This document shows positions 36,201 through 51,300 of a stretch of DNA of 64,000 nucleotides, piece after piece (the stretch's first letter is position 1; each line of letters begins with the position of its first letter). The notes under the pieces were generated by a model. The model saw only the letters and a list, made by a program, of their open reading frames with translations. It made no database searches and had not been told where the DNA came from. The stretch is from Neelides folsomi (lineage: Eukaryota; Arthropoda; Collembola; Neelipleona; Neelidae): the NCBI GenBank assembly GCA_034687125.1, contig JAQGBZ010000012.1, positions 62,001-126,000 on the forward strand, in the 5' to 3' direction. The translations under genes and the position numbers were made by a program.

Positions 36201-39200
36201 GTCCGTCGTCCCGACGGTATCCCACGAAACCATAGGTCAATAGAAACCCGGTATCCCATCAAGTACCGTTATCTCTTGGGATCGTGGGTGCAAGATATTC
36301 TTATCGTTACAATCTTTGACAGTATCCCTATAGTCCCCTTCTAATTCCCCTTCCGTCATATTTCTGTCCCCCTATAATTCCCCCTCCGTCAAGCTTCTGT
36401 CCCACCTTAAATTCCCCTTCCGTCCCACTTCTGTTCCCTTCTAATTTTTCCCCTCCGTCTAAAGTTGCCCAATAATCCGTCAAATATCCCGATCGGTCAT
36501 TTTTATACAGATAAGATACCCTGAGTTGACAATTGTTGCAGTTTTTTGTGTTTCATCCGTAGGTCTCAGAATTCATTAATATCCTTTAAAGGCTGGTATC
36601 TCACTAATAGTGCTATCAGTGCTATCCATAGATCAGAGATTTAGTCACGGATCCGTTATAACATAATGATAAATAGTAAATCCTTTCCAGAAATGTACTT
36701 TCTGTTCAATTACCCGATAAAAAGGTAACCAAATGATATACTAAATCTGTGTCATAAAAGTGATTATGAATCATCCGTTTGTATGAATCCGCTGCGAAAC
36801 CCGATTTCCCTAAATAATTGGGCTTAATCCAAAAGAAAGAAGCTCAAAGAAGCCGAAGATTCAATTAAATATGATATTTAACTTTTGAGATAATTAATTT
36901 TATAAAATTAAATTAAATAAACGACTTTATTGATTTTTCAAATCACCAAGTGAAATCTGTTCATTTTAATTAATTTTACTGAAAATGTTCAATGAAAAGC
37001 ATTAAATTGCTCTTGGAGATTTAAAAAATAAATAAAGTTGATTGATATTTAAAAAATTTTCTCAAAAGTAAGAAAAAAATTTCGAATCCTCAGGGTGTTT
37101 ATCAAGTTAGAGTCTCCGAAGAAGTGCAGGATGAATAGTGTCTCTATTTTTTATGTGCAAACGTACCAATTAAGGGCATTGTGAAACAATGATCTATTAA
37201 ATAATTCTAATTCTCGCCTCTTTCCCGCATCTCGTTCGCCTTGCCGATAACATTGAGAATATGTGTATGTAAAGTGTGTAATATAGTAGTATATTCAAAT
37301 CATATCCAACTACTATTATCGTACTTTGGTGCAAATTGACATTATAAGAAATCGCACTATAAGTTATAGTACATATTTACTGATACATTTAGTCTATCTC
37401 CTTCCTAAGCAGTTATGGACACATTGAAGGTTTGAAAGGAACGAGAAAGTATAAAGGAGTTTCCATCACACAACACCACTTTTATCGATTAACAAGAAAC
37501 GTAAATTCATTGGCCAAGTCCCCACACTCTTCAATTTACCTAAAATCTAGAAAGGCCAATCCTTTTGGATTCAAATATCTCCTCTACTCCTCCTTAATCT
37601 TTCAAGATGAGGAATGAAAATGATTTTGAATACTAAAGGCCTTTTAAACACCATTCAAAAATACACTTTAGAATTTTCAATTTTATGAAAAATTCACATC
37701 TCCCCATTATGTCTCATATTCTCACATACACATGGAAGACAACGCCCTTGGATTATCAAATTTACACATCAATTTTGAAAGAAAAATTTATTACAAGCTC
37801 GATATTAAGCTCCTCAAATTGAGTTTCCTCACGAAAGGTTAAAGAAAATGTATTCCCCTCGTTTTTGAATTGCCTCTTACTTCCCAATTTCTTCTCATAC
37901 ATACAAGAAATATTGGCCCAAGACCCCGACTTCTAATGATTTATGAACTCTGATGTTTGGAGATAATTGGTATTTAAAATAGACTCACCTGAAGATTTGA
38001 GTTCGACAAGAACGAGGTCATCGTGCTTAAGGCCCAATTTATCCGCTGCAACGTGTTTAAGTGCTTCCACCGATGTGTTCAATGGAAACCTCAGAGTGCA
38101 GTATGTGTGATCGTAAGTATAAACACGGAAAATGACTGTTAATTGAAAAATCAACCTTTAGACTTTTGATTATATGTCAAACAAAACTCATTTGTCATTT
38201 TTGAAATGTTAAGACTACTTTAAAATCAATTAGGTTGACTTTATCTTTAAGACCTCTGGGGCAGTATTAAATGAATCAGGATTGGAGGCTCCATCATTTG
38301 ACCTTTTATATTTTATCTTTAAAATATTTTATGTAAAATGTTGAAGAATAAGGATTTGGGGGTGGAGGTTAACATTACGGTAGGATCCACAAACAATCTA
38401 AATATAACCTTGTTGAATGAATCTTAGGTTTGCAGTTTGCATCATATTACGTAAGTATGAACCGGATCTATGGGGGTGTCTGGGTTCTTTCCCGCCCATT
38501 GATAAATAAATATAGTTATAAGACGTGTGGGAGGATGAATTGAACTTCAAGTTTACGTGGGAGTACATTAAATGGAAAATGCTTGGAATTAACTTCCGGA
38601 GCTTCACTCCCTCATAAAAAGCACGACTGAAATTGGGGCTTATTTCATCTTCATTTTGAAAGTTTGAGCAGTTTTATTTTCACACAATTTTTCTCATAAA
38701 AGTCTTCACAAATGTGAAAGTGAAGCGTGACATAACATAAGTAAGTCTATGTAATTAAATTGCTGATAAATACACTTTAATTATTTAATATATGTGCTAA
38801 ATATCTAAAAAAAATGCATTAACGCAAATTTTTTAATTAAAAATTGTTTTATGTGATTGATCGCAGAAACTGGTAAATTGATTTGATTGTTTAAACAATA
38901 GTTTATAATAGAGAAATAAGCAGATTTTTATGTAAATCATACATGATTTGTATATTTATTAGCATACAGCATAAATAAGCATGATAATGATTAATTAAAT
39001 GATTAAATAATATAAAATAATTAAATGATTTTCTATTTATAAACCTTCATTAAAAGATTGCCTACAATAGGATTATACCTACGTTTAAATCAGCTTTTAT
39101 CTTTTGGGGTTTTAATCAAGAGGAGTGATTGGGTCTTGATATCAAACAACTCGTGCGTTTATTATCCTCTTTTTTGCATTTCGCATGCTCGTTTCATAAA

Positions 39201-42200
39201 CAGAGTGAATCTCGTAGAGTTGTAACCCAAGTCTCTTCCGCACAACTCATCCTTTCCCCAACACTCAACGAGGATCATTAGGAGATAAAGACAATCTGGT
39301 CGTTTTGATATACACATCATTATAAATATACAATATACACAATCTTTCCATTCTATTATAATCAAAAGCTATATAGAATTTTGTATTTTATGGTCGAGTT
39401 CATCCTACCTGCACCTTTGGAGATAAAGAAGAAAAGACTTTCTCCTTGGAATCAACTAAAGGGAATTTGAAGGCCAGTGGAGATTGGGAAGAAGTGGGCT
39501 ATTGTGAGAGAGACTTTCTGATATAGAAAAAGTATATGTATTTTCTTACTGTCGTCAGATGGTCTCATCACACAGCGTTTCTCCAGGGCTTGCTCATTAT
39601 TTTCGTCTGAATGTCCGGACGCCGGGGCTCCGAATAAAGTCACTGGTTGTCCGGAGGGAGGAAGCTTCCACTTTTGTCCAGCCGCTGCTGTTCTTTCATC
39701 TTCGTACACTCGAATCAAGTCAATGACTTGTTGGATGAGACTGACCTCCTCTCTCAGAGTTCCGTATGCAGTTTGTTCCAACTTCACGTCTTCATACAAA
39801 CTCTACAAAAAAATTCCAAGTTTTACATTTATGTATGTATTTAGGTAACACATAAACTGTATGTAAGGTACATACCTACCTGTATATTAAATTGAGCTCA
39901 GTTTTTACAATCCATTATTTAATTTAAATTTTGAAAATTGAAGTATTGGAATCTTCAATAAGTCATAATCAATGCCGATTACAATTTTTATTTTTTCGAA
40001 TTTGTAATAATTGATCATGACTTATTGAAGATTCCATTAGTTAAATTACAATTATGTTAATTTTTAAAAGGTTTGACAAGGAGCTTTAATTAATTCATAT
40101 TCTAGCTCTTTACTGCAATAATAACTCCCCTGAACTCATATTTTAAGCAAAACAAATAGAGAAACTTGTCCTTTACCTGCATGCTATGAAAGATTACATA
40201 AGTTTTAGGAGAGCATAAAAGGGCTGAAGTACTCGAGGTAGCCAATTTGAAAATTTTCATTATCTTTTCTTTCTTGTTATAAAATTCCCCTCAGGGGAAT
40301 GGAGAAAAAATATAAAATTCACGAGTCTGTGAGAGCGGAGACAACTCAAGGGTTCTTTCCATTTGCTCTCTTGGAGGGCGTAAAAGTCATGGTGGGTTGA
40401 AAAGATGAGTAAATTTGAAAAAGAGAATTTTATTACCTTGAGGAAGGAGATGGTGGCCGGCTCTTCAAAGACTGGATCTCCAATCGTTGTAATCCATCGA
40501 TGAACAAATTGAACGACTCTTCTTTTACAAGCGAGGAGGAATTCTTTATCGTGACAACTGTCATCAACCCTACAAGTGATTCTATGGTTAAGGAAAACTT
40601 TGTTTTTCTCTTTTTATTGGAACTCATTCCTACAGACGAATACTACAAATGCTATATTGTTATGTAAGTACCTAAATGTGTAAATTAACATACCTACATG
40701 GTAGAATTTAACTAGCAATACAATATTATGCTTGTTCATTGCGAAAATAAAATATAAAACCATTAAAATACATGTTTAAACCTAAGATTAACCTTCAAAG
40801 ATTTTTTTATAATTATTACATGTTGAAAGTGATGAAGTAAAAGTGAATGTCAGAAGTTGTTTTAAAATTTAATCTTTAATTTTGGAGTTTGGAACTACTG
40901 AGTTTTTAAAAATTTATGACTCGAGACTTTTAAAAAGTGGAGAGTTTCTTCTTTGTTTGCCAAGGCCTGAGAGATAATAATTAACTTTAATGAAACAATA
41001 AAAACGTTTGAGTTCAAGAAAGGTTTGAGTGTTCATATTAAATATTAAAAACACTTCCCATTGAAGAAAGTTTAAAGATTCTCACACATTGAAGAAGTTT
41101 GATAAACCCTAACGACTTTCCGCAGTCTCAATTCAAATCAAAAATTCTTTATGTAACTAGTTACATAACTATATTTTGAGAAACAACTTCTGATTTACTT
41201 TGTTGTTCTCCAACCAAAAGATAAATTATTGTAATATTACTTATTCTATGCTAATGTGTACGTTTGAAAAGGATATTGTCTCGAGAGCTCTGCGATGAGC
41301 TGAAGAACCGGCATGAAGATGATATGAGTAAGGAGAAAGTCATCAAGAAAGAGGTCGGTGCTTCCTCCGGATGAAGGTCTCCGATTCGCCCCGTCTCCAG
41401 ATCGATCTCGCCCGTCCAACCGAGTTTCAAGTAAATGTTCAAGCATTTTCCCCGGGCTTCCGCTCATTACCGAATACCTTATTGAATCCAAAACATCGTA
41501 TTCCGTTAGGTGGGAACCTGGCGATTCCTGAGTGGTGAATCCACTTCTTCATTCAATTACACCAATCAACTAACTAATAAGCTTGATTTTACCCTAAATT
41601 TCAACTCTCAAAATGATAAATACATAGTATACGGAAGCAGGCATACTTGTATACAATATTTCAATTAAGCAGCATTAAGCTAAATTAAGTCGGCAATATA
41701 CTTTAGATACATAGCACTACATACACATCAACTCAATCATCGTAACATGCTACTCTCATAATCAAAAAACCAGGTCATAAAATTAAATAAAGTTGTTATT
41801 TTGGCATTATTTTGTAAGATTCAAAGATTATCTGAGATATTATAGTAATTAACCGATTATTATCAAATAATGTCACAATGTATACAAGTTTATAAAGGTA
41901 TAATATTTAAATATTACTTGGGGTTTTTTCATTATTAGATTTTATATCAAATAAGCAATAATTGTGGTGGAATTTGAGTAAATTGAAACTAGAAGCAAGC
42001 TAAGTATAAACAATAACAATTCGAGTGAATATAGTAAAAATAACAAGCTCCTATTTTGCCCACAAGTTTCATAATAAGAATACACGAAATAGAGTACAAA
42101 TACACGATTGGTAAAGGCAAGCGAAGGAAATTGGATTCCAACCATAATATAACTAACCCACTTTTGCTTTCCATTTCAAAGTGAAAAAAGGTAAAATAAG

Positions 42201-45200
42201 AAATTCAAGAACCGAATTGGAGGCATAAATATTTGTATATATAAGCAGACGGGAGGGAAACAGAGAAATCTAAAAGTATAAAATAGAGTAAAAGAGTGAG
42301 GAGGTAATTTCTATAGGGTTGGAAGTGATCGATGAAGATTCGGGACGGTCCGGGAGACCAGGAATCGAATATAAGTGAAAGTGGACGAGGAATTCGGAGA
42401 TAAAGGTTCTTCAAATGAAAGGAAGTGGGGAGATGAGGAACGTATTGGCCGAATTAAAGAGAAAAAGTGAGTGTGAGAAAAGGTCTTTTCCTTACTTGAA
42501 GTGTGAAAAAGGGCTGGCATTGTTTGCCGAGATTTTTTCCAAGACTAAGACATCCTGCCCGTGCTCTTTGAGGCGAACTGTGTTAGCCTCCACGTCTCGT
42601 AGTATCCTATTGAAATCGTCTTTATCGACTCTGAGGAAATGACAGTTATCCTCGCGGAGAATGATAGTGGCCGCTCTGAAAATGAAAAAATTCCGTCATT
42701 ATGTCCGTTCTCAAGAGCCCTTCTCCTGAAGGGAAAGGAAAACGAGCGGATAAGGCATTAATTTTCATTCCCAACTACTTCCACAACCATCCAATTCAAT
42801 TACACATTCTCCCAAATGCCATTTTGAGGCAGAGGGGAAAAAGTCCTGTCGCTTTCAGATGTCAAGTCCAGGACCTGGCGGAGATCCGATATGTAATAAA
42901 CCCCTCCCGATATTGAGAATATGTAATATTTAGTATTCAACTGGAAAATCACATGGGCCGTTGGGTCTCATTCCAACTGAACAAGGACTACGACAACCAC
43001 AGATTCCCAAGAATCTCATTCTACTACTTTCTTCAATTCGTCTTCAATTCATTCTCATATCAATTCCAATTTTCTTTCTTCTCATCCAATCTTGCATTGG
43101 TAGAGACATAATATAATAGATATCCTGCCTATTACATTAAATTCATGTTATGCTTAAAGAGGGAACAGTTTTTGAACTCTCCTTAAACTTCAACAGTTCA
43201 TTAAAGGAGAAAGTAAGTCTAAATAAACTGAGAGAAATTGAGGAATCGAACTCAAGTTCTCTCATCGTATCGAGCTAAAAGAATGGCATGGGGAAATGTA
43301 AATGAGATTTCTCTGTCTGTGTACTTTCACGCTTCTTTGATCAAGACTTCAATCAAAAGGTTTTTACATCTTCCTATACTATATACTTTTACTCTTTCGA
43401 CTTCTACTCTTTCGTCATTTCTTCCCCGCTCTCATCCTCATCAATTGTTCTAAGGCGATTCATGTTGAATACTCCCATATTTAGAACATGTACTAGTATA
43501 AGTGTAAATAGTTTATTTTCATTGTAATTTAAATATTAGACTATTCAAATGCTCTATTTAAAATTCTCTACATTTTCATTCTAAAAAGAATCAATGAAAA
43601 CATTGTTTCATTCAAGGTTTTCATGAAGGAATTTTAAGCCTCTTTATATTTTTTAGGTATTTGCATAACGAATGAACTAGAATAAATCCCTATACAATCT
43701 CAATTGACTTGCATTTTTATGTTTTAAATATATTAATGAGTGGGTTTTCCAGTTTGAAAAGTTGATTTAAGTAGGTGCTTACATAATATGGTAAAATAGC
43801 GCTTTGTTTTTTCTTGAAATGACAGTGGATAATTGAAATTATAAATATAATCTGATGTGTTCGCACATTGTGCGAATAAATGAGATGTTACGATTAATCC
43901 TGTAAGTTACAATTAGAGTACATTATGCAAACTAGAAAATACCATTAAATATCTATCTACCTTGTACGTACGAAGTACGAAGCACGGAGTTAAATGTACT
44001 CACATAATATAGGTGGTAAGCAAAGTTCTAATACTGATAGTTAAGTATAACTATCTGTAAATCCCTATAAGATAATTGAAACTTGTTAGATTACTCGATC
44101 ATCATACTGTGATAACATGAAAGTAATTGGACTGATGAGTGATGAGTTGATCAGCGAGAGTAACGATCATTGAATTTTTTTGGAACTGGCATTTGAAAGT
44201 TGTTTACAAATTGATTCTCGTTTGCATTGGACTTATTTTAATTAGGAAAGTTTAGGCTAACAATAAGTACTTGCCTCATTTCAATTTTTCAAAGAATTCA
44301 TTAAATTTAAAAATGAAGATTAAGCATAATTTTATTCTTTTACCTGGGAGCATCGTTGATGAGAGCCAATTTCCCGAAATCATCACCTTCGAATAAAGAT
44401 GTTACGTTTCCTTTGCCATGAATCACAACGTTGACAGAGCCCTTGAGGATAATGTACCAACTCTTCCCTTCATCTCCTTGATGGAACACTAGAAATTGAA
44501 GAAGGACATTTTGAATATGCCATAGGACAAAATAAGCTTTTAAATTAAATCATCAATAGGAGTATATTTACAAAATGGGAATTGGAGTTGAGGAAATTGG
44601 CTATTTGACTTGCACTTGTCAATGCCTAAATAACTCTCCTAATGAAACTAATGATTCTGTTTACGTAAACCCCCTTTGTTCCTCTCGGACCAAACGTAAA
44701 TGAAGAGATTGTGATTAAAATAGACAATAAATGACATCGCGGGGTCTCCAAAGTGGGAATCATTTTGTTCACAAAATTTCTAACAAGAGACTCCAAATTG
44801 TAAATCATCTCGTGCTCAAGTTCCATTTATGTGTAAGTATTACTATAACATGATGTTCAACTTTATCGATTTGGAGTGATGAAGTGAAATTAATTTTGAT
44901 AGAGCGGGGCTTACAGACAGTGTTGGCACTTGGATGAGCTTCAAAGACAATGACTCCAGCCAACTCTTTCTTGACAGAGTTTGAGAGATGAGCGAGGGCT
45001 TTGATATGTAGGAGTTCCTCGTAGATCATTTCCAGGTCATCGGCAGTCCGCTCAAAGGAAGGCTTCCTCAGGACAAGTCGCATAATTGCATCGGGGGCCC
45101 GCTGAGCCAAATATGCTAAAACTTCTGAACACTTCATGTCCGCCTCCCGCTCATCATCGGGGCTGGGAAGGCCACGACTCCAGCTTCGACTTGTGTGTTC

Positions 45201-48200
45201 CGACTCCGCATCGATGGTGAAACGGTAGAAGATGTACTTGTCTCGAAACGGGTGCTCATGAGAAACTAGTTCCAAGAAAAAGAAAAAAATTCCATTCAAT
45301 CCCCCAATAATATTCCGCCAAGAGGCTTCCACTTCCGCAGTCCGAGGAGAAGCAAAAGATTCTCAGTGTGGAATTTTATCAACCTCATCATCACCGCATA
45401 GTGCCTTCTTTTTTGTATTAATCAATAATGGTGATGATCGCATGAGAAAACCAGAATTGACCCTCCGTTAAATCCCATCCAACAAATGGTAATATAATAA
45501 TTATTAACCCTTCTTGGGAAGAATTTATGACAAGGTTATCAATTGATCAATAATGGGCTTTTTTGACAATCCACCTTTGAATTCCAATCTTCCGCCTCCT
45601 CTGCGTTTAAGTTCAAAAATGGGAAAAATAATATGTACAAGTTTAAATGGCATAGCTCAGATTCATTTCATTTAATTTAATTAGAGGCCATTCGAGACGT
45701 CAGCAATGAATTAAGATTTACATGTAATAAATATGAGTGTTTTCAATCTTTTCTCCCTTTTCCTTTCTGTTTTATATGATTGTCTATCAAATGGAGTCAA
45801 ACATGCCTAGTAAGATTATTAAAAGTCTTATCTAGATCTCAGCAACTTTCAGGTTGAGTAATTCGGCCAGGTTTACAGTCGAGGGACATTGGTGAAGGTG
45901 AGTGAGGATTATTGCTATTCCCTTCTTCATTAGTTCAATCAACCTGCGTTAATGACGAGTCTTGTCCCTGTGATTGGCCCATGTGGAATCAATCTCGAGC
46001 TTCAATTAACTCATTTAATTATTGCTTATACATTTCAGTTGGAAATTATATTTCATGGGAGTTGGCTCTCGTTTATTGAATTAAAACCCGTTTGGAGGAG
46101 GAGGAATGAAAAAACGAGGTTTTCAAATATATGTAGTCAAAGGGCATTAAATGAGAATAATGATCAAATTCTCAGATTCTTCCAATTACTCCCCAGGATC
46201 ATATATTATAGAAGAAAAGAGAAAATGATGATTAAGGCTTTGTAGGTTTATAGAGCAATTATGTGATGAGTAGTAACTGTTATCATAAAGTAATGAACCG
46301 GAGAGTCTCTTTTATTCACACAGCCTCATCACTCCTTCCTCCACCCTCCCCCTAAAGAAAAGGAAGATTAAAAGAAGTCTCAGGAAGTAGATCTCTCATC
46401 TAAATTAAACTTTATCAAGCTTCGCTTAATGAGGAAAAATCTAAAGTTCAAGAAGTTATTGATCTTCCTCTAAAAAGCTTAATTGACATTGAGGCGTTTC
46501 TCTCCAAGCGAACTTAAACCCACTCACCAATTCTTCCCCAACCATGATATTCTATCCTTAAAACTCCTTCCATTCGAGACTCGAATTCAAATATGTATCT
46601 AACAAATACGAGACTCGCAATGTGTCAGTTATAGCAATTAGTCTTCCTATCACTCACGAGATCCAAGACACATAAAAGGATATTCCAATAGATACTTTTG
46701 TGTCTGAACAATTTTAAAGGAATATTATATGAAGAAGTTAATCTAGGCTTTAGATCCGCTTTATATCACATTACGATTCCCTACACCCGTACATGCGAAT
46801 TCTCTAATTTTCATTCTGAGCTGAAAATTACGAAACGAGTTTTGGATTCAAAGAGGACAATTGTGTAGCAATCGCACTTTGCACGTGAAACACAAGGAAT
46901 GAGTACAAATTGTAACGTGTAACATAATTTGAGTATCAGACCTAATGAGCCGGATCAACATGTTGGCAACATTTTTCAAAATTCAGAGCGCATTACCATC
47001 TTATATGTTTTTTACCATTCAGAACATGCACATGTGCTTTGTTTTATAAATTATGTTGTAACTTTCCGCATCATATTCATCTAATTCCAAACTAGTCAGA
47101 GGGATCCTGCACTTATTGACTTACCATACAATTAGTAAATACTCACATTGTTACATTAAAATATTCTTTTCATGTTTCACTAATTTGCTCACACAATAAA
47201 ACCATATAGGATAAAAGGATAAAACTAATAATCTGTAATATATAACGGTTTGAATTCTGACTTTAATGACATTATGTACCTAAATACATAATATTGTACT
47301 TATTTATTGTATTTGTATTATAATACAAATAGTATGTACTACCCAACAACGAAAAGGTTTGCTCCTTTGTTGATGTCAAACTGAGGGACGGCGCAGATAT
47401 AATCTATATATTTAATATAATCTATATAAATATAATCTATATAATATACGGACGTAGATATAATCTATATATTAAACACGTGATGACGGTTTTCTTACAT
47501 TTTCCTATTTATTATTAGCAAAATTTATATACATTGTATGGAGTATGCATTCAAGGAATATTTGTTCTGTATTAATAACGCATTTTATCTAACCATGTTT
47601 GACCTAAAGGCATATCTCTCTGTAATTGAACTTTATTCTGCCTAAAACTCTGAAAATTAAATATCTGCATAATATGAATCTCTCGATTCCAATTTCATAG
47701 ATCTTATGCAAAGATATAAAATTACTAATTAACTCATAAAATTGTAGGGTAAAATATTAAATTACTTCTTATCCTATTTGGCTAAACAATTTACTGAGTC
47801 TCAGCTGGTTTCATATTTAGGAAAAGAGGGGAATGTTATTTGGAGATAGAATTTCATATCATATCTTGGAATACTCATGGGAAAATAGGAAAAGTAAATT
47901 AAAGTAGACACGAGAAGTTGTGCGGACTAACTAGTGGAGAAATAGAGATAGAAAACCCCTGTGCTAAGAGTACCGGACTCTTCGGTGATTCTGAAGAATG
48001 GATCAAAAGTAATTTTCCTTCTATTCGCAACTGCATTTAAGGCAAGTTGACAAACTAAATTTTTCATCAAAGGATTCCTCTCCAACTCTTCATTCCAACT
48101 TCTAACCAACTGTGAGAAAGTAAACATCCTCCTTCATTTATCTTACAGGAATGAGTCGAGTGCTACACTCAACAGTTGAGTGCGTTTATCCGGGTGGCAG

Positions 48201-48277
48201 TTTTATACACTATACCTCTGTTTTTATTTTCCAAGTGCATATACTATACACTACGTATTACTGTATAATTTAGATAA

Positions 48278-48314
<37 letters not shown>

Positions 48315-51300
48315 TATAAGGCTGAATAAAACCTGTATAAAAGAATTCAATTTCAAATTGGTGGATGAATTACGACCCTGTGCTCTTTTTTGTAAAAAGT
48401 GCATGTGTCATAAGCTTCGAGAATAAACCCTACTTTACTAGACTTGTATATTATCAAAGGGAAATAAGATGGTCACATTTAGTTTAAAACCCAGCATGGA
48501 GTCTTTTAAAATTTCCATAAATATTGAAGACGGAATGGAAAAGGGTGATTTTACCATTTTGGATGATTCCTTCTTCGAGAAGTGCCTGCCACATGCCTGT
48601 CGCTTGGTGCCTTGATTTCACAATTCCACTGGCACTTCCAATCGCCAAGAGCCAGTCGACCATTTCTGCCCCCACCAGACATCTCCTGAACGTTCTGGCC
48701 TGTTGCCGTCGATCTCGGACAAGGCCAGGTGAACGGGTGAGGATGAGAGTTCGGAGAATTCGCCCAGCTCGAGCAATCTCGGGTGTTGAGCACTGGAAAG
48801 AAAACTTTGTAATCAATTTCGAGTTGCTCGTCAATCTCCGACCCATTCGGGAGTGTAAAAGAATGTTTGAAGCTCGCTAAAAGAAAATCTCACTCAGGGA
48901 TGGTTGAATAATTTAACTGATCGGTCCATCGTGGAGTTTAAGTGCCTTCGTCTGCAACTACCCGCGGGATTTATTATAAAGTAATAAATATTAAATAAAA
49001 TGGACATTTTCTCTCCCGGAGATTTAACTTAAGCCCTCGATACATGAGATTTTACACTCGAGTTGATTCTACAATTTATCTACTTTATTTCCACTTTTAT
49101 TTTCATTCTTCCATTTATAAAATCTACACGCATTTCTATTAATTCCATTTCTCTTCTTATAAAAATAATTTATATACCTACATTATATGTACAATTCATT
49201 AAATACATGGAGGGATAAAATTTATAGTTTCATTCTGTGGAGAATCTCAACTAGTGGTCGAGATTGGATTTTACTGAGGATCCGAATTTGTTCTGAATTT
49301 GGTAAGAACAAAGGGAAATGAATGATTGATATCATTCGGAGGGAAAGTGGAGGTGGTGGGGCCAAGGAAAGACTCCTGAGGTTGTTCCAGTCGACTCATG
49401 ACCAGATGTGAGAAAAGGAAAGCAATTTCCTTCAAGAGCTTCCCCTTCTCATGAAATAGTAAAAACGGTAATGCAGGGAGTTCCGACTTGGGAGAGTCCT
49501 AAAGTATCCCTTTTCACTTTGTGACTTGATGTGGAAAACCTATTACTCACAAAAAATTCTTGGCTTCACATGTTTTTAAACCGTTTTTTCCAACACATCC
49601 ATTCCTGTAAGGAACTCCCTATAGATCCCATCGACTAACCTCCGTCTTTAATTCCAGGAAATGAAAACTGGAGTCAAATGTGCTTTTCTTTCCCCAATTT
49701 CCAAATTCACAAGAACACACCTTGAAAATGGGAAATTGAGGATGGGGAAATAATAAAAGGTAATTTGATCCCGCTTTCTCACCATTGCAATTGGAAGTGA
49801 TGGATTGGGGATGTCCACTTGGTTCTTTGGAGGGCGGCCGGGATCGAACACATTTTTTAAATTACTTCGGCTCCTCTGGCTCTCGAGAGCTGGAATTAAT
49901 TAAATATTTCATTAAACCTTCTATTATCCCCCATTAAGCTCCCCGAGTTGTTTCAAATGATTGCGGAGTAAAATCTGCTGGAAAGTTGGAAGAGAAAGCT
50001 GTCAGAAAAACAAAAGTTCTTTCAACTGCAACCAAACAAAATGTTGGTCGGTTTACAAAGAGCTGGAAGGAAAAGTGAAGTAATCATCCCACTGCGGTAA
50101 TGCGGTTCAGTTTGTTTCGCTCTTTATTTATTTTACTTAATAAATGAAAGGCATAAATAAATACACATCACTCCATTACACAGCCGCTGGAACAACCAAC
50201 ATCTACATACATAATACAAAACGATTTTTCTTTTGTATCATTTCCCATTTTTGTATTATAATTTTCTTTTAAAACAATCATTTACAATATTCATGAAAGA
50301 ATTAAACAAACACACTATATTACATGTATTTACATAATACATACTATACATGCATAATATTATACTCTAGTAAATAGAAGCACTTAAAAGCATAATAAAA
50401 TACAAATAGGCGTTTTCTGTATTAAAGATAATTTTCCACATAATAGGTATGTTATATACATAGTACATTACTATGTATTGCATAGTTTACAGTCTGTACA
50501 GTTAAAGAGAACCCGAATCTCTCACTCGTTATTTCGCTTATCTCATTATACCATGAATTTAAATGAAATCTCTTTAATCCTCTTCAGAGGAAGGGGAAAA
50601 TTGTTGAGAATGAATCCAACACCTCAATTAAGTGAGAAGCTCTAAGCTATTTAGCACTCTATACCTCCGGATACCTTGCGTAGATAAAGGATCTTTTGAG
50701 TCAGGGCTAAGTGGATCAGATTCGCGGCATTCACCACTAAAGAAAACAAACAAGAGGAAAGTTTTCTCACAGTTCAATGCGAGCTCACATGTGTTGGTAA
50801 GGAACCTGGTTTCCGATTGGCTTCGTTGAGACGGTGGTAAGAATTCTCTAATTTCTCGTTACTTCATAATCAACGTGTCGATGTGTGTGAGAGAGTTTTT
50901 CATCCTTTCATTCATCAGGGATCATTGAAGAAGTAATCGCTGGGTTGGGTCCAGAATTTCCATCAGCTTTATCCTTTTTTGCTCATTTCGCATATGAATG
51001 AAAATATCATGTTCAACTCGCATTGTGAGTGAGCATTAAATTGAGTAGAGGTTATAAAGTCAAGTTGGCATCTGCTGCTATATGAGCACTTGACTCCTTG
51101 TCACACCCTCTTCCGCAATATGGTTTTATGGCAGTAGGTAAAATTTGAAACTTGCTCCTCCCATGCTGTAAATTGGTTGAGAATCGAGCGAAATTGAGAT
51201 ATGAGACACAGATTGAAGAATGTAGGGCAGTGTGAACTTCCTCAAAACTATGTTTGAATACAAATCACAGCACCGTTTTGCAACTTCATTCCTTTATTGT

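Noticed and set aside
42415-43453. Several plus-strand ORFs near 42.4-43.4 kb
   Set aside because: Partly antisense to the Epac cAMP-B exon and otherwise low-complexity intron sequence with no support.
47927-48127. Minus-strand 66-codon ORF considered as an Epac exon
   Set aside because: The DEP exon (ends phase 1) joins directly and correctly to the exon at 45265, so no extra exon fits here and the ORF has no matching splice sites.
48524-48880. 118-codon plus-strand ORF
   Set aside because: Antisense shadow of the Epac DEP exon, which has clear homology on the minus strand.
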